The notes beneath the pieces were generated by a model. That model saw only the letters and a list, made by a program, of their open reading frames with translations, was not told where the DNA came from and searched no databases. Below are positions 1 through 10,266 of a stretch of 64,000 bases of DNA, piece after piece (the stretch's first letter is position 1; each line of letters begins with the position of its first letter). The stretch is from an uncultured Collinsella sp. (GTDB lineage Bacteria > Actinomycetota > Coriobacteriia > Coriobacteriales > Coriobacteriaceae), in the NCBI GenBank assembly GCA_900544865.1, contig UQXA01000003.1, positions 51,696-115,695 on the forward strand, given 5' to 3'. The position numbers and the translations under genes were made by a program.

Positions 1-690
1 CAGCAGGTGGCGGTGTTTGACGAGCTTACGGTGCGCGAGAACATCGACTATTTCTGCAGCCTTTACGTCAACGATCGAAAGCGTCGCCGCGCACTGGTCG
101 ACGAGGCCATCGACTTTGTCGGGCTGGGCGACTTTACCAAGTTCCGCCCCGGTAAGCTTTCGGGCGGCCTGGCGCGTCGCCTCAACATCGCCTGCGGTAT
201 CGCGCACAGGCCCGAGCTCATCTTTTTTGACGAGCCCACGGTGGCGGTCGACCCGCAGAGCCGCAACGCCATCCTGGAGGGCATCTGCCGCCTGCGCGAC
301 GAGGGCGACACGGTGGTGTATACCAGCCATTACATGGAGGAAGTCGAGCAGATTTGCAGCCGCATCATGATCATGGACGGCGGGCGCGTGCTGGCACAGG
401 GCACCAACGACGAGCTCAAGCGCATGATCCAGATGGGCGAGCGCGTGACCGTCGAGGTCGGCACCGTCGAGGCCGCCACGGTCGAGCGCCTGCGTGCCCT
501 CGAGCACGTGCTCAGCGTTGAGCTTTCCGGCGGCGAACTCGTCTGCACCTGCGAGGCGAGCCCGCACAACCTGGTGGACATCCTCGACACGCTGCGCGCC
601 GCCGACGTGGCACTCGGCCGCGTGTGGAGCGAGCCGCCGACCCTCAACGACGTGTTTCTCGAGATCACCGGCCGCGAGCTGCGCGACTAG
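1..690 (+). CDS. ABC transporter ATP-binding protein, 5'-truncated by the window edge
   Basis: This is the nucleotide-binding subunit of an ABC-2 type exporter. It hydrolyses ATP at the inner face of the membrane to drive the two permeases that follow. The frame is open from base 1, so the true start and the Walker A loop lie outside the window. The remaining 229 residues hold the ABC signature LSGG (about residues 53-56), Walker B LIFFDEP (73-79), the H-loop histidine (about 110) and a C-terminal accessory region typical of drug or antibiotic exporters. It ends 9 bases before the first permease, which supports one operon. The substrate cannot be inferred. Confidence 0.93.
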   Translation, partial: QQVAVFDELTVRENIDYFCSLYVNDRKRRRALVDEAIDFVGLGDFTKFRPGKLSGGLARRLNIACGIAHRPELIFFDEPTVAVDPQSRNAILEGICRLRDEGDTVVYTSHYMEEVEQICSRIMIMDGGRVLAQGTNDELKRMIQMGERVTVEVGTVEAATVERLRALEHVLSVELSGGELVCTCEASPHNLVDILDTLRAADVALGRVWSEPPTLNDVFLEITGRELRD

Positions 691-699
691 GGGGCGGCC

Positions 700-1887
700 A
701 TGTTCAACACCATCATCACCACGGTCAAGACGCTACTGCGTCGAGCGAGTACATGGGTCTGGGGCGCGATCTTTCCCATTGCGCTTTCAACGATGTTCAT
801 GTTTATGTTCGCGAACCTGAGCTCTGACGGCACGGTCGACCCGGTGCCGGTGGCCGTCGTAGCGAATGAGGCTTGGGACGCCTCGACCTTTAAGGACGTG
901 ACGGCTTCGCTTGCCAAGGAAGGCGACGATCAGCTGCTCGAGATCCACGACTACGAAGACTTGGCTGCCGCGCGCAAAGCACTCAAGGCCGGCGAGGTCT
1001 CGGGCATCTATACGGTCGACGCTGCGGGCACGCCCAAGCTCACGCTGCTATCGAGTTACGACGGCTCGCGTGCGTCGACGGTGCTCACCGACCGCAGCAT
1101 CCTTGAAACGGTGGCAAGCTCGTATACACAAAATGCCGAGCTCATGTCCCAGATTGCCCAGGACAACCCGGCGGCGCTCGCCGACCCGGAGGCGGTTGCG
1201 CGCGCTCTATCGCTCGAGGGCGGTACCCGCCGCGTAAGCCTGACACGCACCACGCCCGATGGCACGGTCGTCTACTATTACGCGCTTTTTGGCCTGGTCG
1301 CGATGATGTCTGCGGAGTTTGCCGCCTTGAGCGTCGTCGACCTGCAGCCCAATCTGTCGGGCCTTGGCGCACGTCGCTGTGTGGGCGGTCTTTCCAAGAC
1401 GGCATCGCTGACCGGCATCTTTGTCGGCTCGTGGCTGGTCTCCTTTGCCTCGATGACGATCGCGATCGGCTACGTGCGCCTGGTCGTGGGCGTCGACTTT
1501 GGCGGGCGCGAGGGGCTGTGTCTGGTGGGTGGCGCCGCTTTCGCGCTTGCCGCCACGGGCTTGGGCCTTTTTGTGGGCACGCTTCCCGTTAAGGGCGCCA
1601 AGGCGTCCAAGTCCGGCATCCTCACGGGCTTTGCTACCACGTGCGCCCTGTTCGCCGGCCTCTACGGCGAGCCGGCGATGGCGCTTGCCGACGACGTCGC
1701 CCGCGCCTGCCCGGCCGAGTGCTGGCTCAACCCCGTCAAGCTCATCTGCGACATGTTCAACCGCCTGTATTTCTTTGAGAACCTGGGCCCCTTTGTCGTT
1801 CGCGCCGGCGCGCTGGTCCTTATGGCGCTGCTGTTCGTTGCCGCCGCCACGCTGACCTTTGGAAGGAGCCGCTATGAGCACCTTTAA
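700..1887 (+). CDS. ABC-2 type permease, first subunit
   Basis: A 395-residue membrane subunit of the ABC-2 exporter whose ATPase ends just upstream. The layout is the ABC-2 (ABC2_membrane_3/YhgE-like) one: a membrane segment near residues 20-40, a large extracytoplasmic domain to about residue 185, then about five hydrophobic segments to the C-terminus. The start ATG follows a GGGGCGG stretch. The stop overlaps the next permease start by 14 bases, so translation is probably coupled. The two permeases probably form a heterodimeric channel. Substrate unknown. Confidence 0.85.
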   Translation: MFNTIITTVKTLLRRASTWVWGAIFPIALSTMFMFMFANLSSDGTVDPVPVAVVANEAWDASTFKDVTASLAKEGDDQLLEIHDYEDLAAARKALKAGEVSGIYTVDAAGTPKLTLLSSYDGSRASTVLTDRSILETVASSYTQNAELMSQIAQDNPAALADPEAVARALSLEGGTRRVSLTRTTPDGTVVYYYALFGLVAMMSAEFAALSVVDLQPNLSGLGARRCVGGLSKTASLTGIFVGSWLVSFASMTIAIGYVRLVVGVDFGGREGLCLVGGAAFALAATGLGLFVGTLPVKGAKASKSGILTGFATTCALFAGLYGEPAMALADDVARACPAECWLNPVKLICDMFNRLYFFENLGPFVVRAGALVLMALLFVAAATLTFGRSRYEHL

Positions 1888-3079
1888 GACTGCGCTTCGC
1901 ATGGCGCTGGCGCACCCGTTCTACCTGCTCATCTATACGGTGTTCATCTCGCTCATGGGCGTATTCATCGCGGCATCGGTGAGCTGGAACTCGTCGCAGC
2001 TCACCGAGTACGAGCCCTACGATGCCAACGTGATCGTGGTCGACCGCGACGACAGCGACCTTTCGCATGTGCTCACCAAGCACCTGGGGTCGCGCTTTGA
2101 GTTGGTCACGGGCGTCGGCGACGATACCTACGATCTTGCGGACGCGCTCTCCAAGAGCAACAGCGCCAAGGGTAGCGCCGACTGCGTGTTCTTTATCCCG
2201 GAGGGGTTTGAGAACGACCTGGTCGCGGCCGCCCGCGCGGGGGAGGCCCTGCCCAAGCTCGATGTGACCTACGGTGCCGGCACCATGGCGGCGGCGCTTT
2301 CGTCTGCTGAGGCCTCGCGCTGGATTTCGCTCGCGGGCGCTGCAGCGGCCCTAGAGCCCGCCGCCTCTAATGGTAGCGTCGCCAAGGCCGCCGAGCATGC
2401 CGCCGCCAAGCGCGCCGAGGTCCAGATTGAGCAGGTCAAGGTTGGTTCGACTGCCGCCGCCATGCTCAAGTCGTATTTCAACTTTGGCGCGTACGCGATT
2501 ATCTCGTCGGTCATCGTATCGGTGGGGCTGGTGTTCTCGGGCATGAACGAGCCCGAGCGCGTGCGTCGTATGGATGCCGGCCCAATCTCCGAGCGCCGGC
2601 GTTCGCTCGCCGTGTTTGCGGCCGCCACTGTGATCACCGTCTGCATCTGGTTTGTGTCGAGCATGATGGGCGTCGTGGGCTTTGCCGGCGCGGTTGCCGA
2701 GGTCGGCGTGGGTCGTGTGTGCCTGGCGCTGGCGGCGACGTTTGCCCTGGCGTGCACGCCTCTGGCCGTTGGCTTTGCCCTTTCGAGCCTGGGTGCGCGT
2801 GAGGAGCTGCTCAACGGTGTGGGCAACCTGCTCGGCATGCTCATGACGTTTTTGGGCGGCGCCTGGATGCCGCTGTCGCTGATGGGCCCAGCCGTGCAGA
2901 CCGCGGCGCATTTTGTGCCGACGTATTGGGTGAACGACGCGATTGGCAAGGCGCTCGCCGCGGACCTGACGTCCACCGTGCTGGGCGACATCGCTTGCGA
3001 TCTGGGCGTCACAGTGCTCTTTGCCGCGGCCATCGCCGCCGTAGGCCTAGCCCTCGCCCACAACAAATCCCACGCCTAG
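1874..3079 (+). CDS. ABC-2 type permease, second subunit
   Basis: A 401-residue partner permease with the same layout: one N-terminal membrane helix (about 15-37), an extracytoplasmic domain, then a C-terminal bundle of about five helices starting near residue 205. The start ATG at 1874 is chosen because GGAAGGAG lies 5 bases upstream and the gene overlaps its neighbour. A slightly longer reading from 1859 lacks such a site. It closes the three-gene export operon. The next 240 bases are repeat-rich and hold no gene. Confidence 0.83.
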   Translation: MSTFKTALRMALAHPFYLLIYTVFISLMGVFIAASVSWNSSQLTEYEPYDANVIVVDRDDSDLSHVLTKHLGSRFELVTGVGDDTYDLADALSKSNSAKGSADCVFFIPEGFENDLVAAARAGEALPKLDVTYGAGTMAAALSSAEASRWISLAGAAAALEPAASNGSVAKAAEHAAAKRAEVQIEQVKVGSTAAAMLKSYFNFGAYAIISSVIVSVGLVFSGMNEPERVRRMDAGPISERRRSLAVFAAATVITVCIWFVSSMMGVVGFAGAVAEVGVGRVCLALAATFALACTPLAVGFALSSLGAREELLNGVGNLLGMLMTFLGGAWMPLSLMGPAVQTAAHFVPTYWVNDAIGKALAADLTSTVLGDIACDLGVTVLFAAAIAAVGLALAHNKSHA

Positions 3080-3083
3080 ACAC

Positions 3084-3240
3084 CTACTCATTGGGGACAG
3101 ACTTAAACGACCAAAAAGTATTCATTGGGGACAGACTTAAATGACTAGCCATCGGGGGCAGATAAGGAGCGTCCCCAACTGCCGGGTGGCGAAAGAGCGT
3201 CCCTTGTGACTGGTCATTTAAGAACGTCCCCAATGACTAG
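3084..3240. repeat. Dispersed GTCCCC-type intergenic repeat, copy 1
   Basis: Short modules based on ATTGGGGACAGACTTAAA and its inverse (TTTAAGAACGTCCCCAAT) occur several times here in both orientations, so the region can fold. The last 71 bases (3170-3240) match 7624-7694 with only a few mismatches. Related fragments occur at 16063-16095 and 59478-59553. The arrangement resembles REP/RAYT-derived elements, but no transposase is present in this window. Confidence 0.7.
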
Positions 3241-3321
3241 TCTGAAACAAATCCCCACTCTCGCCCCAAAATAGTTTGCCAAGGTTTACTATTACGTTCA
3301 TAAAGTAGTACGAGGCTAACA

Positions 3322-4047
<726 letters not shown>

Positions 4048-4056
4048 GGGGGCGCC

Positions 4057-6723
4057 ATGACACCTCTCGCAAAACGTCTCCCGCGCGAGCTGCGCCGCAA
4101 TATCGGCAAGTACCTGGGCATCTTTTTGCTTATGTGCGGAAGCATCGCCCTTACATCGGGCTTTTTGCTTGCGGCCCACTCCATCGGCTGCCTTATCGAC
4201 GACATGCGCGATGCGTACACGATTGAGGACGGCCGCGTGACCACCTCCTTCGAGGCTACCGACGATCAGCTCAAGGCAGCCGAGGACGCGGCCGACGACG
4301 TCGGCGGCGTCACGCTCTACAAGAATTTCTCCATCGACGCCATCATCAAAAAGACCGCCGGCGACGACGGCACCAAGCGCACGCTGCGCACCTATGCGCA
4401 CCGCACCAAGGTCGATATCGCGTCCTACTGTGAGGGCAAGGAGCCCAAGACGGACGATGAGGTAGCCATCGACCGTGTCTTCGCCACCAACAACGACCTC
4501 GCCGTGGGCGATAAGGTTGAGCTTGAGGGCCGCACCTACACCATCTGCGGCATCATGACCCAGCCCGATAGCCAGGCGCTGTTCCTCAACAATTCGGACT
4601 TTACGGTGAACACCATCACCTATGGCGTGGCCGAGGTCACCGACGCCGGCTTTGCCGCGCTCGAGGATGCCGGCGGCGCGCCTGCCTACACCTACTCCTT
4701 TACCTTTACCGATCGCGACCTCCCCACCGCGGATCGCATCGATGCGGAGCAGGATATGGTCGAGGCGCTGACCGATGCCGATGCGCGCGTGGACGATCTG
4801 GTCGATGCCGATTCCAATCAGGGCATTGGCTATGCGCGCGACGACGTGGACGGCGACTCCATGATGTGGATGACGCTGCTCGACATCATCATCGTGATCA
4901 TGGCGTTTGTCTTTGTGGTCCTTACCGACGCCACCATCGAGGAGGAGAGCGCCATCATCGGCACGCTGCTCGCCAGCGGCTATCGTCGACGCGAGATCGT
5001 GCTGCACTACCTTGCGCTTCCCGCCATCGTGGGCGTGGTCGCGGCGCTTTTGGGCACTGCGCTCGGCGTTGTGTTCTTTACCGAGCCCATGCGTAGCCTC
5101 TATTACGGTTCGTACAGCCTGCCGCCCTTCCAGGTGTACTGGAGCTGGGAGATCTTTGTGAAGTGCGCCGTGGTTCCCGCCGCCGCGCTTATCCTCATCA
5201 CGCTGGTGGGCCTGCTTCGCAAAATGGGCAAGACGCCGTTGCAGTTCCTTCGTCACGAGGCGAGCGGCAAATCGGGCACCAAGCGCGGCTTGCAGCTGCC
5301 GGAGCGCATGGGTTTTGTTTCCCGCTTCCGCCTGCGTATCTTCCTGCGCAATCTGGGCAACTTCGCCACGCTCTTCGTGGGCATTGCATTTGCGTCGCTG
5401 CTGCTGCTCTTTGGCCTGGCGATTCTGCCCACGATGACGCACTATGCGGACAACCTCGAGACAGGCCTGGTCGCCGAGCACCAGTACACGCTCAAGGCGC
5501 CGCTGGAGCTCGAGGGTACTGCCGAGGAGCGCGAGCAGTGGTTGGCACTCGAGCGCTTGCAGTCGGTTGACGGCGCGCTGCTTTCCGCCGCTCAGGATGC
5601 CGATGACGAGCTTGACGACGCGGCCGATGCGGCGCAGGCGGCAGCCGATGCCGCGACCGCATCTCCGTCTGCCGAGAGCCTGACTGCGGCGCAGGATGCG
5701 CTTGCAAACGTCCAGGACAAGAAGGATGCGCTTTATGCGCGCCTCGATGACCTTGCCGATGCCCTCGGCTGCGACCGCGACGAGGCTATCGACCTGATCG
5801 ACAAGGCCTCTAAGATCGACACTGACAACGACGACATTCACCCGGTTAACACGACCGATAACGGTGCAGACAAGATTGCGCAGACCGAGAAATATGCCGT
5901 TTACCAGCTGCAATACGGCCGCGGCGATGGTAATGGCGAAGAGACGATTTCCGTCTACGGCATCTCGCCCGATTCGCGCTATTGGAAAGACCTCAACGTT
6001 GGCGATGGGCGCGTCGTCTTTGGCGGCGGCCTGCTCGACAAGTTTGGCTGGAGCGAGGGCCAGAAGGTCACGCTCATCGACAAGTACGAGGGGGAGCATT
6101 ATTCCCTTGAGTACGCGGGCAAGGACTGTGCCTGGGGCTCCAAGTCGGACATGAATATCTATATGAGTATCGACGACTTTAACGAGCTGTTCGGCAACGA
6201 CGCCGCCTACTTTAACGGCTATGTGAGCGACGAGAAGCTCGACCTCGATGCTCGTTACTTTGCCGGCGACACCACGCCCGACGACATGCGGGCCGTGGGC
6301 GACCAGTTCATCGGCATGATGAGCAAAATGATCGGAATGATGATCGGGCTCGCGGTGTTTATCTTCCTGCTGTTTATGTACCTGCTGACCAAGGCGGTGA
6401 TCGACCACAGCGCCCGTTCGATCAGCTACATGAAAGTCTTTGGCTATCGCGATAGCGAGATCTCGCATCTGTACATCCGCTCGATCACGCTGTGCGTGGC
6501 GGCGTCGCTCGTGCTGAGCCTGCCGGTCATTATTGGCTCGCTCACGGCCATCTTCCGCTCGATGCTGCTCGCCTACAACGGCAATATCGAGATCTACGTG
6601 CCCGCTTGGTCTACGGCTGCATGCGTCGGCATTGGCTTTGCGACCTACCTGGTCGTGGCGCTGCTACACACGCGCTCCATCAAGCGCGTGAGCCTCTCCG
6701 AGGCGCTGAAGGTCCAGGAATAG
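4057..6723 (+). CDS. FtsX-like ABC transporter permease
   Basis: An 888-residue permease forming an exporter with the ATPase upstream. The order is an N-terminal helix (about 17-40), an extracytoplasmic domain, an FtsX module of three helices (about 270-390), a further helix near 434-455, a second large extracytoplasmic region with an Ala/Asp-rich segment likely to be coiled coil (about 515-575), and a second FtsX module (about 760 to the end). Two FtsX modules in one chain match the Gram-positive family of large permeases. Export of a lipid or peptide is likely, but the substrate is not visible. Confidence 0.88.
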   Translation: MTPLAKRLPRELRRNIGKYLGIFLLMCGSIALTSGFLLAAHSIGCLIDDMRDAYTIEDGRVTTSFEATDDQLKAAEDAADDVGGVTLYKNFSIDAIIKKTAGDDGTKRTLRTYAHRTKVDIASYCEGKEPKTDDEVAIDRVFATNNDLAVGDKVELEGRTYTICGIMTQPDSQALFLNNSDFTVNTITYGVAEVTDAGFAALEDAGGAPAYTYSFTFTDRDLPTADRIDAEQDMVEALTDADARVDDLVDADSNQGIGYARDDVDGDSMMWMTLLDIIIVIMAFVFVVLTDATIEEESAIIGTLLASGYRRREIVLHYLALPAIVGVVAALLGTALGVVFFTEPMRSLYYGSYSLPPFQVYWSWEIFVKCAVVPAAALILITLVGLLRKMGKTPLQFLRHEASGKSGTKRGLQLPERMGFVSRFRLRIFLRNLGNFATLFVGIAFASLLLLFGLAILPTMTHYADNLETGLVAEHQYTLKAPLELEGTAEEREQWLALERLQSVDGALLSAAQDADDELDDAADAAQAAADAATASPSAESLTAAQDALANVQDKKDALYARLDDLADALGCDRDEAIDLIDKASKIDTDNDDIHPVNTTDNGADKIAQTEKYAVYQLQYGRGDGNGEETISVYGISPDSRYWKDLNVGDGRVVFGGGLLDKFGWSEGQKVTLIDKYEGEHYSLEYAGKDCAWGSKSDMNIYMSIDDFNELFGNDAAYFNGYVSDEKLDLDARYFAGDTTPDDMRAVGDQFIGMMSKMIGMMIGLAVFIFLLFMYLLTKAVIDHSARSISYMKVFGYRDSEISHLYIRSITLCVAASLVLSLPVIIGSLTAIFRSMLLAYNGNIEIYVPAWSTAACVGIGFATYLVVALLHTRSIKRVSLSEALKVQE

Positions 6724-6731
6724 GAGGGCTC

Positions 6732-7376
6732 ATGGCAAGATCGGCAGAGGAGCTCAAGCAGCTCTCCATCAAGGAGTTCACCGAGGCGGCAAAGGTCTAC
6801 GAATCCGGCCATGCCGGCATTTACGAGATGTGCAAGGACGACTATCCGCAAATGCTCGAGGAGCTTGAGCTCGAACCGTTCGAGGACGCGCTCGACGTGG
6901 GCTGTGGAACCGGAGCCGTCCTAGAACTGCTCCACGCCCGGTACCCCAGCAAGCACTTGACTGGACTCGACCTCACACCCGGGATGATCGACGTCGCCCG
7001 GGCAAAGCAGCTCGATAACGTCAGCTTTGTCGTCGGAGACGCGGAGGCACTGCCCTTCGAGCCCCGGAGCTTCGACGCCGTGCTCTGCTCCAACAGCTTC
7101 CACCACTACCCGCATCCGGAGAGGTTTTTCGCCGAGGTGGCACGCGTCCTTCGGCCCGGCGGGCGACTGGTCCTTCGCGACTACACCTCGAACGATGTCG
7201 CGGTCTGGCTCATGAACAACATCGAGCTACCGCTGGCACGCCTCTTGGGCCATGGCGACGTGCGCATCCTCAAGCTGTCCGAGCTACGCGCGCTCGTCGA
7301 GGAATCCGGGCTCACTCCGCTCAAGCTCGAGGCACAGAAGGGATTCCGCGCGCATCTGGTCGCGCAAAAGGGCTAG
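6732..7376 (+). CDS. Class I SAM-dependent methyltransferase
   Basis: A 214-residue methyltransferase of the UbiE/Methyltransf_11 type. The SAM-binding motif I is LDVGCGTGA (about 54-62), an acidic residue ends the second strand (LTGLDLTP), and motif II/III is in the GDAEALPF and LRPGGRLVL segments. The start ATG 6732 has TAGGAGGG just upstream, and the gene begins 8 bases after the permease stop, so it is probably the last gene of that exporter operon. The methyl acceptor cannot be inferred. Confidence 0.85.
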   Translation: MARSAEELKQLSIKEFTEAAKVYESGHAGIYEMCKDDYPQMLEELELEPFEDALDVGCGTGAVLELLHARYPSKHLTGLDLTPGMIDVARAKQLDNVSFVVGDAEALPFEPRSFDAVLCSNSFHHYPHPERFFAEVARVLRPGGRLVLRDYTSNDVAVWLMNNIELPLARLLGHGDVRILKLSELRALVEESGLTPLKLEAQKGFRAHLVAQKG

Positions 7377-7623
7377 CGGTCCGCGCCAGGACGCTCCGTC
7401 ACGCCAGGGCACGCCGTCAACGCCGCCACACCAGGGCACGCCATCAAACCAGATTGTGGCCACGCCAGAACGCGCCGCAAAACCAAGGCGCGCCGCCACA
7501 AACGTGACGGCGCGTCCCTCTTACCAGATGCCGATGATTCGCCGGTCTGCCGGTCGGGTTGGCAAGGACTGTCCCTATATGCCGGCCTTCGGGGACGTTC
7601 CTTTCCTGCCGGCACTTGGGGAC
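7377..7623. other. Intergenic stretch with degenerate short repeats
   Basis: No gene is supported between the methyltransferase and 7777. The first part (to about 7520) is made of loosely repeated CACGCC-containing units of about 12-20 bases with no coding signal. It is followed by GGGGAC/GTCCCC modules that lead into the dispersed repeat at 7624-7694. Confidence 0.5.
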
Positions 7624-7694
7624 TGTCCCCAACTGCCGGGTGGCGAAAGAGTGTCCCTTGCGACTACTCATTTAAGAACGTCTCCAATGACTAG
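7624..7694. repeat. Dispersed GTCCCC-type intergenic repeat, copy 2
   Basis: A 71-base block almost identical to 3170-3240. It starts GTCCCCAACTGCCGGGTGGC and ends CTCCAATGACTAG. Conservation of a non-coding block at two unlinked intergenic sites points to a dispersed repeat family and not to a local regulatory site. Confidence 0.75.
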
Positions 7695-7776
7695 GTGCCG
7701 TACTTGACTTTAACTCTGCTTTAACTGGTACCATCCTCTATGTCTGTAACGCCATATAGACAGAGGGGATATATCT

Positions 7777-8982
7777 ATGACCGCAACTGCACCCGCAGCA
7801 CCCGCCAAGGTGTACTTCACCAACTTGCGCACGCATGCTCGCGAGAGCCAGCTCGACAAGCTCAAACGCCTTATTCGCCGCGCCGGAATTGAGCAGATCG
7901 ACTTTGAGAACAAGTTCGTCGCCATCAAGATTCACTTTGGTGAGCTGGGCAACCTGAGCTTTTTGCGCCCCAACTACGCCCGCGCCGTCGCGGACGTGGT
8001 GAAGGAGCTGGGCGGCAAGCCCTTCCTCACTGACTGCAATACGCTCTATGTCGGTAGCCGCAAAAACGCGCTCGAGCACATCGACACCGCCTACCAGAAC
8101 GGCTTTACCCCGTATGCCACGGGTTGCCAGATCATCATCGCCGACGGCCTCAAGGGCACCGACGAGGCGCTCGTCCCGGTCGAGGGCGGCGAGTACGTGC
8201 ACGAGGCCAAGATCGGTCAGGCGCTCATGGATGCCGATATCGTGATCAGCCTCACCCACTTTAAGGGTCATGAGCAGGCCGGCTTTGGCGGCGCCATGAA
8301 GAACCTGGGTATGGGTGGCGGCAGCCGCGCCGGCAAGATGGAGCAGCATGCCGCCGGCAAGCCGAACGTCGCGACCGAGCACTGCATTGGCTGCCGTGCC
8401 TGCGAAAAGATCTGTGCACACAGCGCTATCTCGTTTGACGACACCCGCGAGCGCGAGCTTGCCAACGGCAACACCCGCACGGTCCACGTGGCCGCCATCG
8501 ACCACGATCGCTGCGTGGGCTGCGGCCGCTGCATTGCGGCATGCAACCAGGACTGTATCAAGCCCGGCTATGACGCTGCGGCCGACGTGCTCAACTGCAA
8601 GATCGCCGAGTACACCAAGGCCGTCGTCGACGGCCGCCCGAGCTTCCATATTTCGCTGGCTATGGATATCAGCCCCAATTGCGACTGCCACCCCGAAAAC
8701 GACACGCCTATCGTCAACGACATCGGCATGTTCGCGAGCTTCGACCCGGTCGCCATCGACCAGGCCTGCGCCGATGCCGTCATGGCGTCTGAGCCGCTGC
8801 CCAACACCGAGCTCACCGATAGCGCGGCCAAGATGGAGCACAACCACGAGCATCTGGAGGGCGAGCAGGCCAAGGATCCCTTCTGCATCACGCATCCCGA
8901 CACCGACTGGCGCGTGTGCATCGCGCATGCCGAGAAGATCGGCCTGGGCACGAGCAAGTACGAGCTCATCGAGGTCAAGTAG
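7777..8982 (+). CDS. DUF362 protein with two 4Fe-4S ferredoxin motifs
   Basis: A 401-residue DUF362 family protein carrying a bacterial ferredoxin insert. Cluster motifs are CIGCRACEKIC (203-213) and CVGCGRCIAAC (246-256), each followed by a further cysteine, so two 4Fe-4S clusters are expected. The DUF362 part surrounds them, with GHEQAGFGGAMKNLGMG just before the first cluster. Proteins of this kind are cytoplasmic electron-transfer proteins of unknown partner, common in anaerobes. The gene stands alone, with a strong terminator right after it. Confidence 0.85.
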   Translation: MTATAPAAPAKVYFTNLRTHARESQLDKLKRLIRRAGIEQIDFENKFVAIKIHFGELGNLSFLRPNYARAVADVVKELGGKPFLTDCNTLYVGSRKNALEHIDTAYQNGFTPYATGCQIIIADGLKGTDEALVPVEGGEYVHEAKIGQALMDADIVISLTHFKGHEQAGFGGAMKNLGMGGGSRAGKMEQHAAGKPNVATEHCIGCRACEKICAHSAISFDDTRERELANGNTRTVHVAAIDHDRCVGCGRCIAACNQDCIKPGYDAAADVLNCKIAEYTKAVVDGRPSFHISLAMDISPNCDCHPENDTPIVNDIGMFASFDPVAIDQACADAVMASEPLPNTELTDSAAKMEHNHEHLEGEQAKDPFCITHPDTDWRVCIAHAEKIGLGTSKYELIEVK

Positions 8983-9029
8983 CGTCTAGCTATTGGACAA
9001 ATCAAGCGTTTTTGTAGCGCAGCGTTAGC

Positions 9030-9069
9030 AAAAGCCGCCCGTGAGCACAGTGCCCGCGGGCGGCTTTTT
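9030..9069 (+). terminator. Rho-independent terminator after the DUF362 gene
   Basis: The stem AAAGCCGCCCG pairs with CGGGCGGCTTT across a short loop and runs into a T-tract. It lies 48 bases past the stop codon. Confidence 0.85.
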
Positions 9070-9114
9070 GGAAGTGCTAAGGGGTCAGATAGACTGGTAA
9101 ACCGTCCTATTTGC

Positions 9115-10080
9115 CTAAAAATACTCGTCGAGGAAGTCGTCGACCGTATTCCAGTAGAGCTCGGGGTCAACTTGCGCACTCTTGGCGTGGGTGGCGCCAT
9201 GGATAGTGAGCTTTTGCTTGACCTTGCTGGCGCACGCGTCGTAGTTTTGGTCGAGCATGCTGTACGGTACAAAGGTGTCCTGGTCGCCGTGGATAAACAG
9301 CATGGGAACCGTCGCGTGTTTGAGTTGCTCCACACTGCTCGCCTTATGAAAGTCGTAGCCCGCGCGCACGTTGCACACCAAGTTTGCTACATCGAGCAAG
9401 GGAAAGCTGGGCAGGCCGAACACGTCCTTGAGCTGCAGGGAAAACTCGTCCCAAACACTCGTATAACCGCAGTCCTCGATAATGCATTTTACGTTTGCAG
9501 GCAGAGATTCCCCCGCGACGTTCATAGCGGTTGCTGCACCCATCGATTCGCCAAAGACCAGGATGCGCGCCTGGGGGTCAGCCTGAACGATTTGCTCGAT
9601 CCATGCGACGATGTCGAGGCGCTCGGGCCAGCCCATGCCGATATAGTCGCCGCCGGAGCGCTCGTGAGCGCGGGCGGCGGGTGCGAGTACGTTCATGCCG
9701 CGGTCGTGGAATCGCTTGACGTATCGGGCCATACCGATGGGCTCGTTGGTATATCCATGCAGGCAGACGGCGTAGTCGTGCGTGCTCTCCGACGCAGCAA
9801 AATACCAGGCGGCAAGCTCGGTCCCGTCGTCCGCGGTGAGGCTCCTGCTCTCGCGGTTCTCTTTAAACCATGCCCGCGCCTCGGTATCCTCGGCATCCGG
9901 CTGCTCACCTTCTTTGTCGTTCTTGCTATCCTGCATCATCTTCATGGTGTATGGCGCGCGGGGATTCAGCGCGAAGTCAAACAGATAGTTGCCGGCAAAT
10001 CCGAGCAGCGCAACGACAACCACCAGTGCAACGATGCCGGCTATCTTGAGCTTTCGATAGGAACGTGCGTTTTGAGCCAT
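9115..10080 (-). CDS. Membrane-anchored alpha/beta hydrolase
   Basis: A 321-residue serine hydrolase of the BAAT/esterase type. An N-terminal helix (about 12-34) anchors it with the catalytic domain outside the membrane. The oxyanion region is HGYTN (108-112), the nucleophile elbow GESMG has Ser179, the acid is in HGDQD (264-268) and the histidine is His298 in GATHAKS. The start ATG has AGGAG nearby upstream. It converges on the DUF362 gene and stands alone. The substrate, an ester or peptide, is not identifiable. Confidence 0.87.
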   Translation of the reverse strand: MAQNARSYRKLKIAGIVALVVVVALLGFAGNYLFDFALNPRAPYTMKMMQDSKNDKEGEQPDAEDTEARAWFKENRESRSLTADDGTELAAWYFAASESTHDYAVCLHGYTNEPIGMARYVKRFHDRGMNVLAPAARAHERSGGDYIGMGWPERLDIVAWIEQIVQADPQARILVFGESMGAATAMNVAGESLPANVKCIIEDCGYTSVWDEFSLQLKDVFGLPSFPLLDVANLVCNVRAGYDFHKASSVEQLKHATVPMLFIHGDQDTFVPYSMLDQNYDACASKVKQKLTIHGATHAKSAQVDPELYWNTVDDFLDEYF

Positions 10081-10266
10081 GCGGTATTCTCCTATAAGAT
10101 GTTAATACATCAACATTTAATGCAAGCGCATTATGGACGTTCGCCGTTGATGCGTCAACAGGCAAAGAATGGGTAAACGAAAGGTCACGTATGGTGCAAA
10201 TTTCGCACGTACCTAGACGCTTTGATATAGTGTTGAGAACTCTTTACGTTGGAGGATGTAACCGGC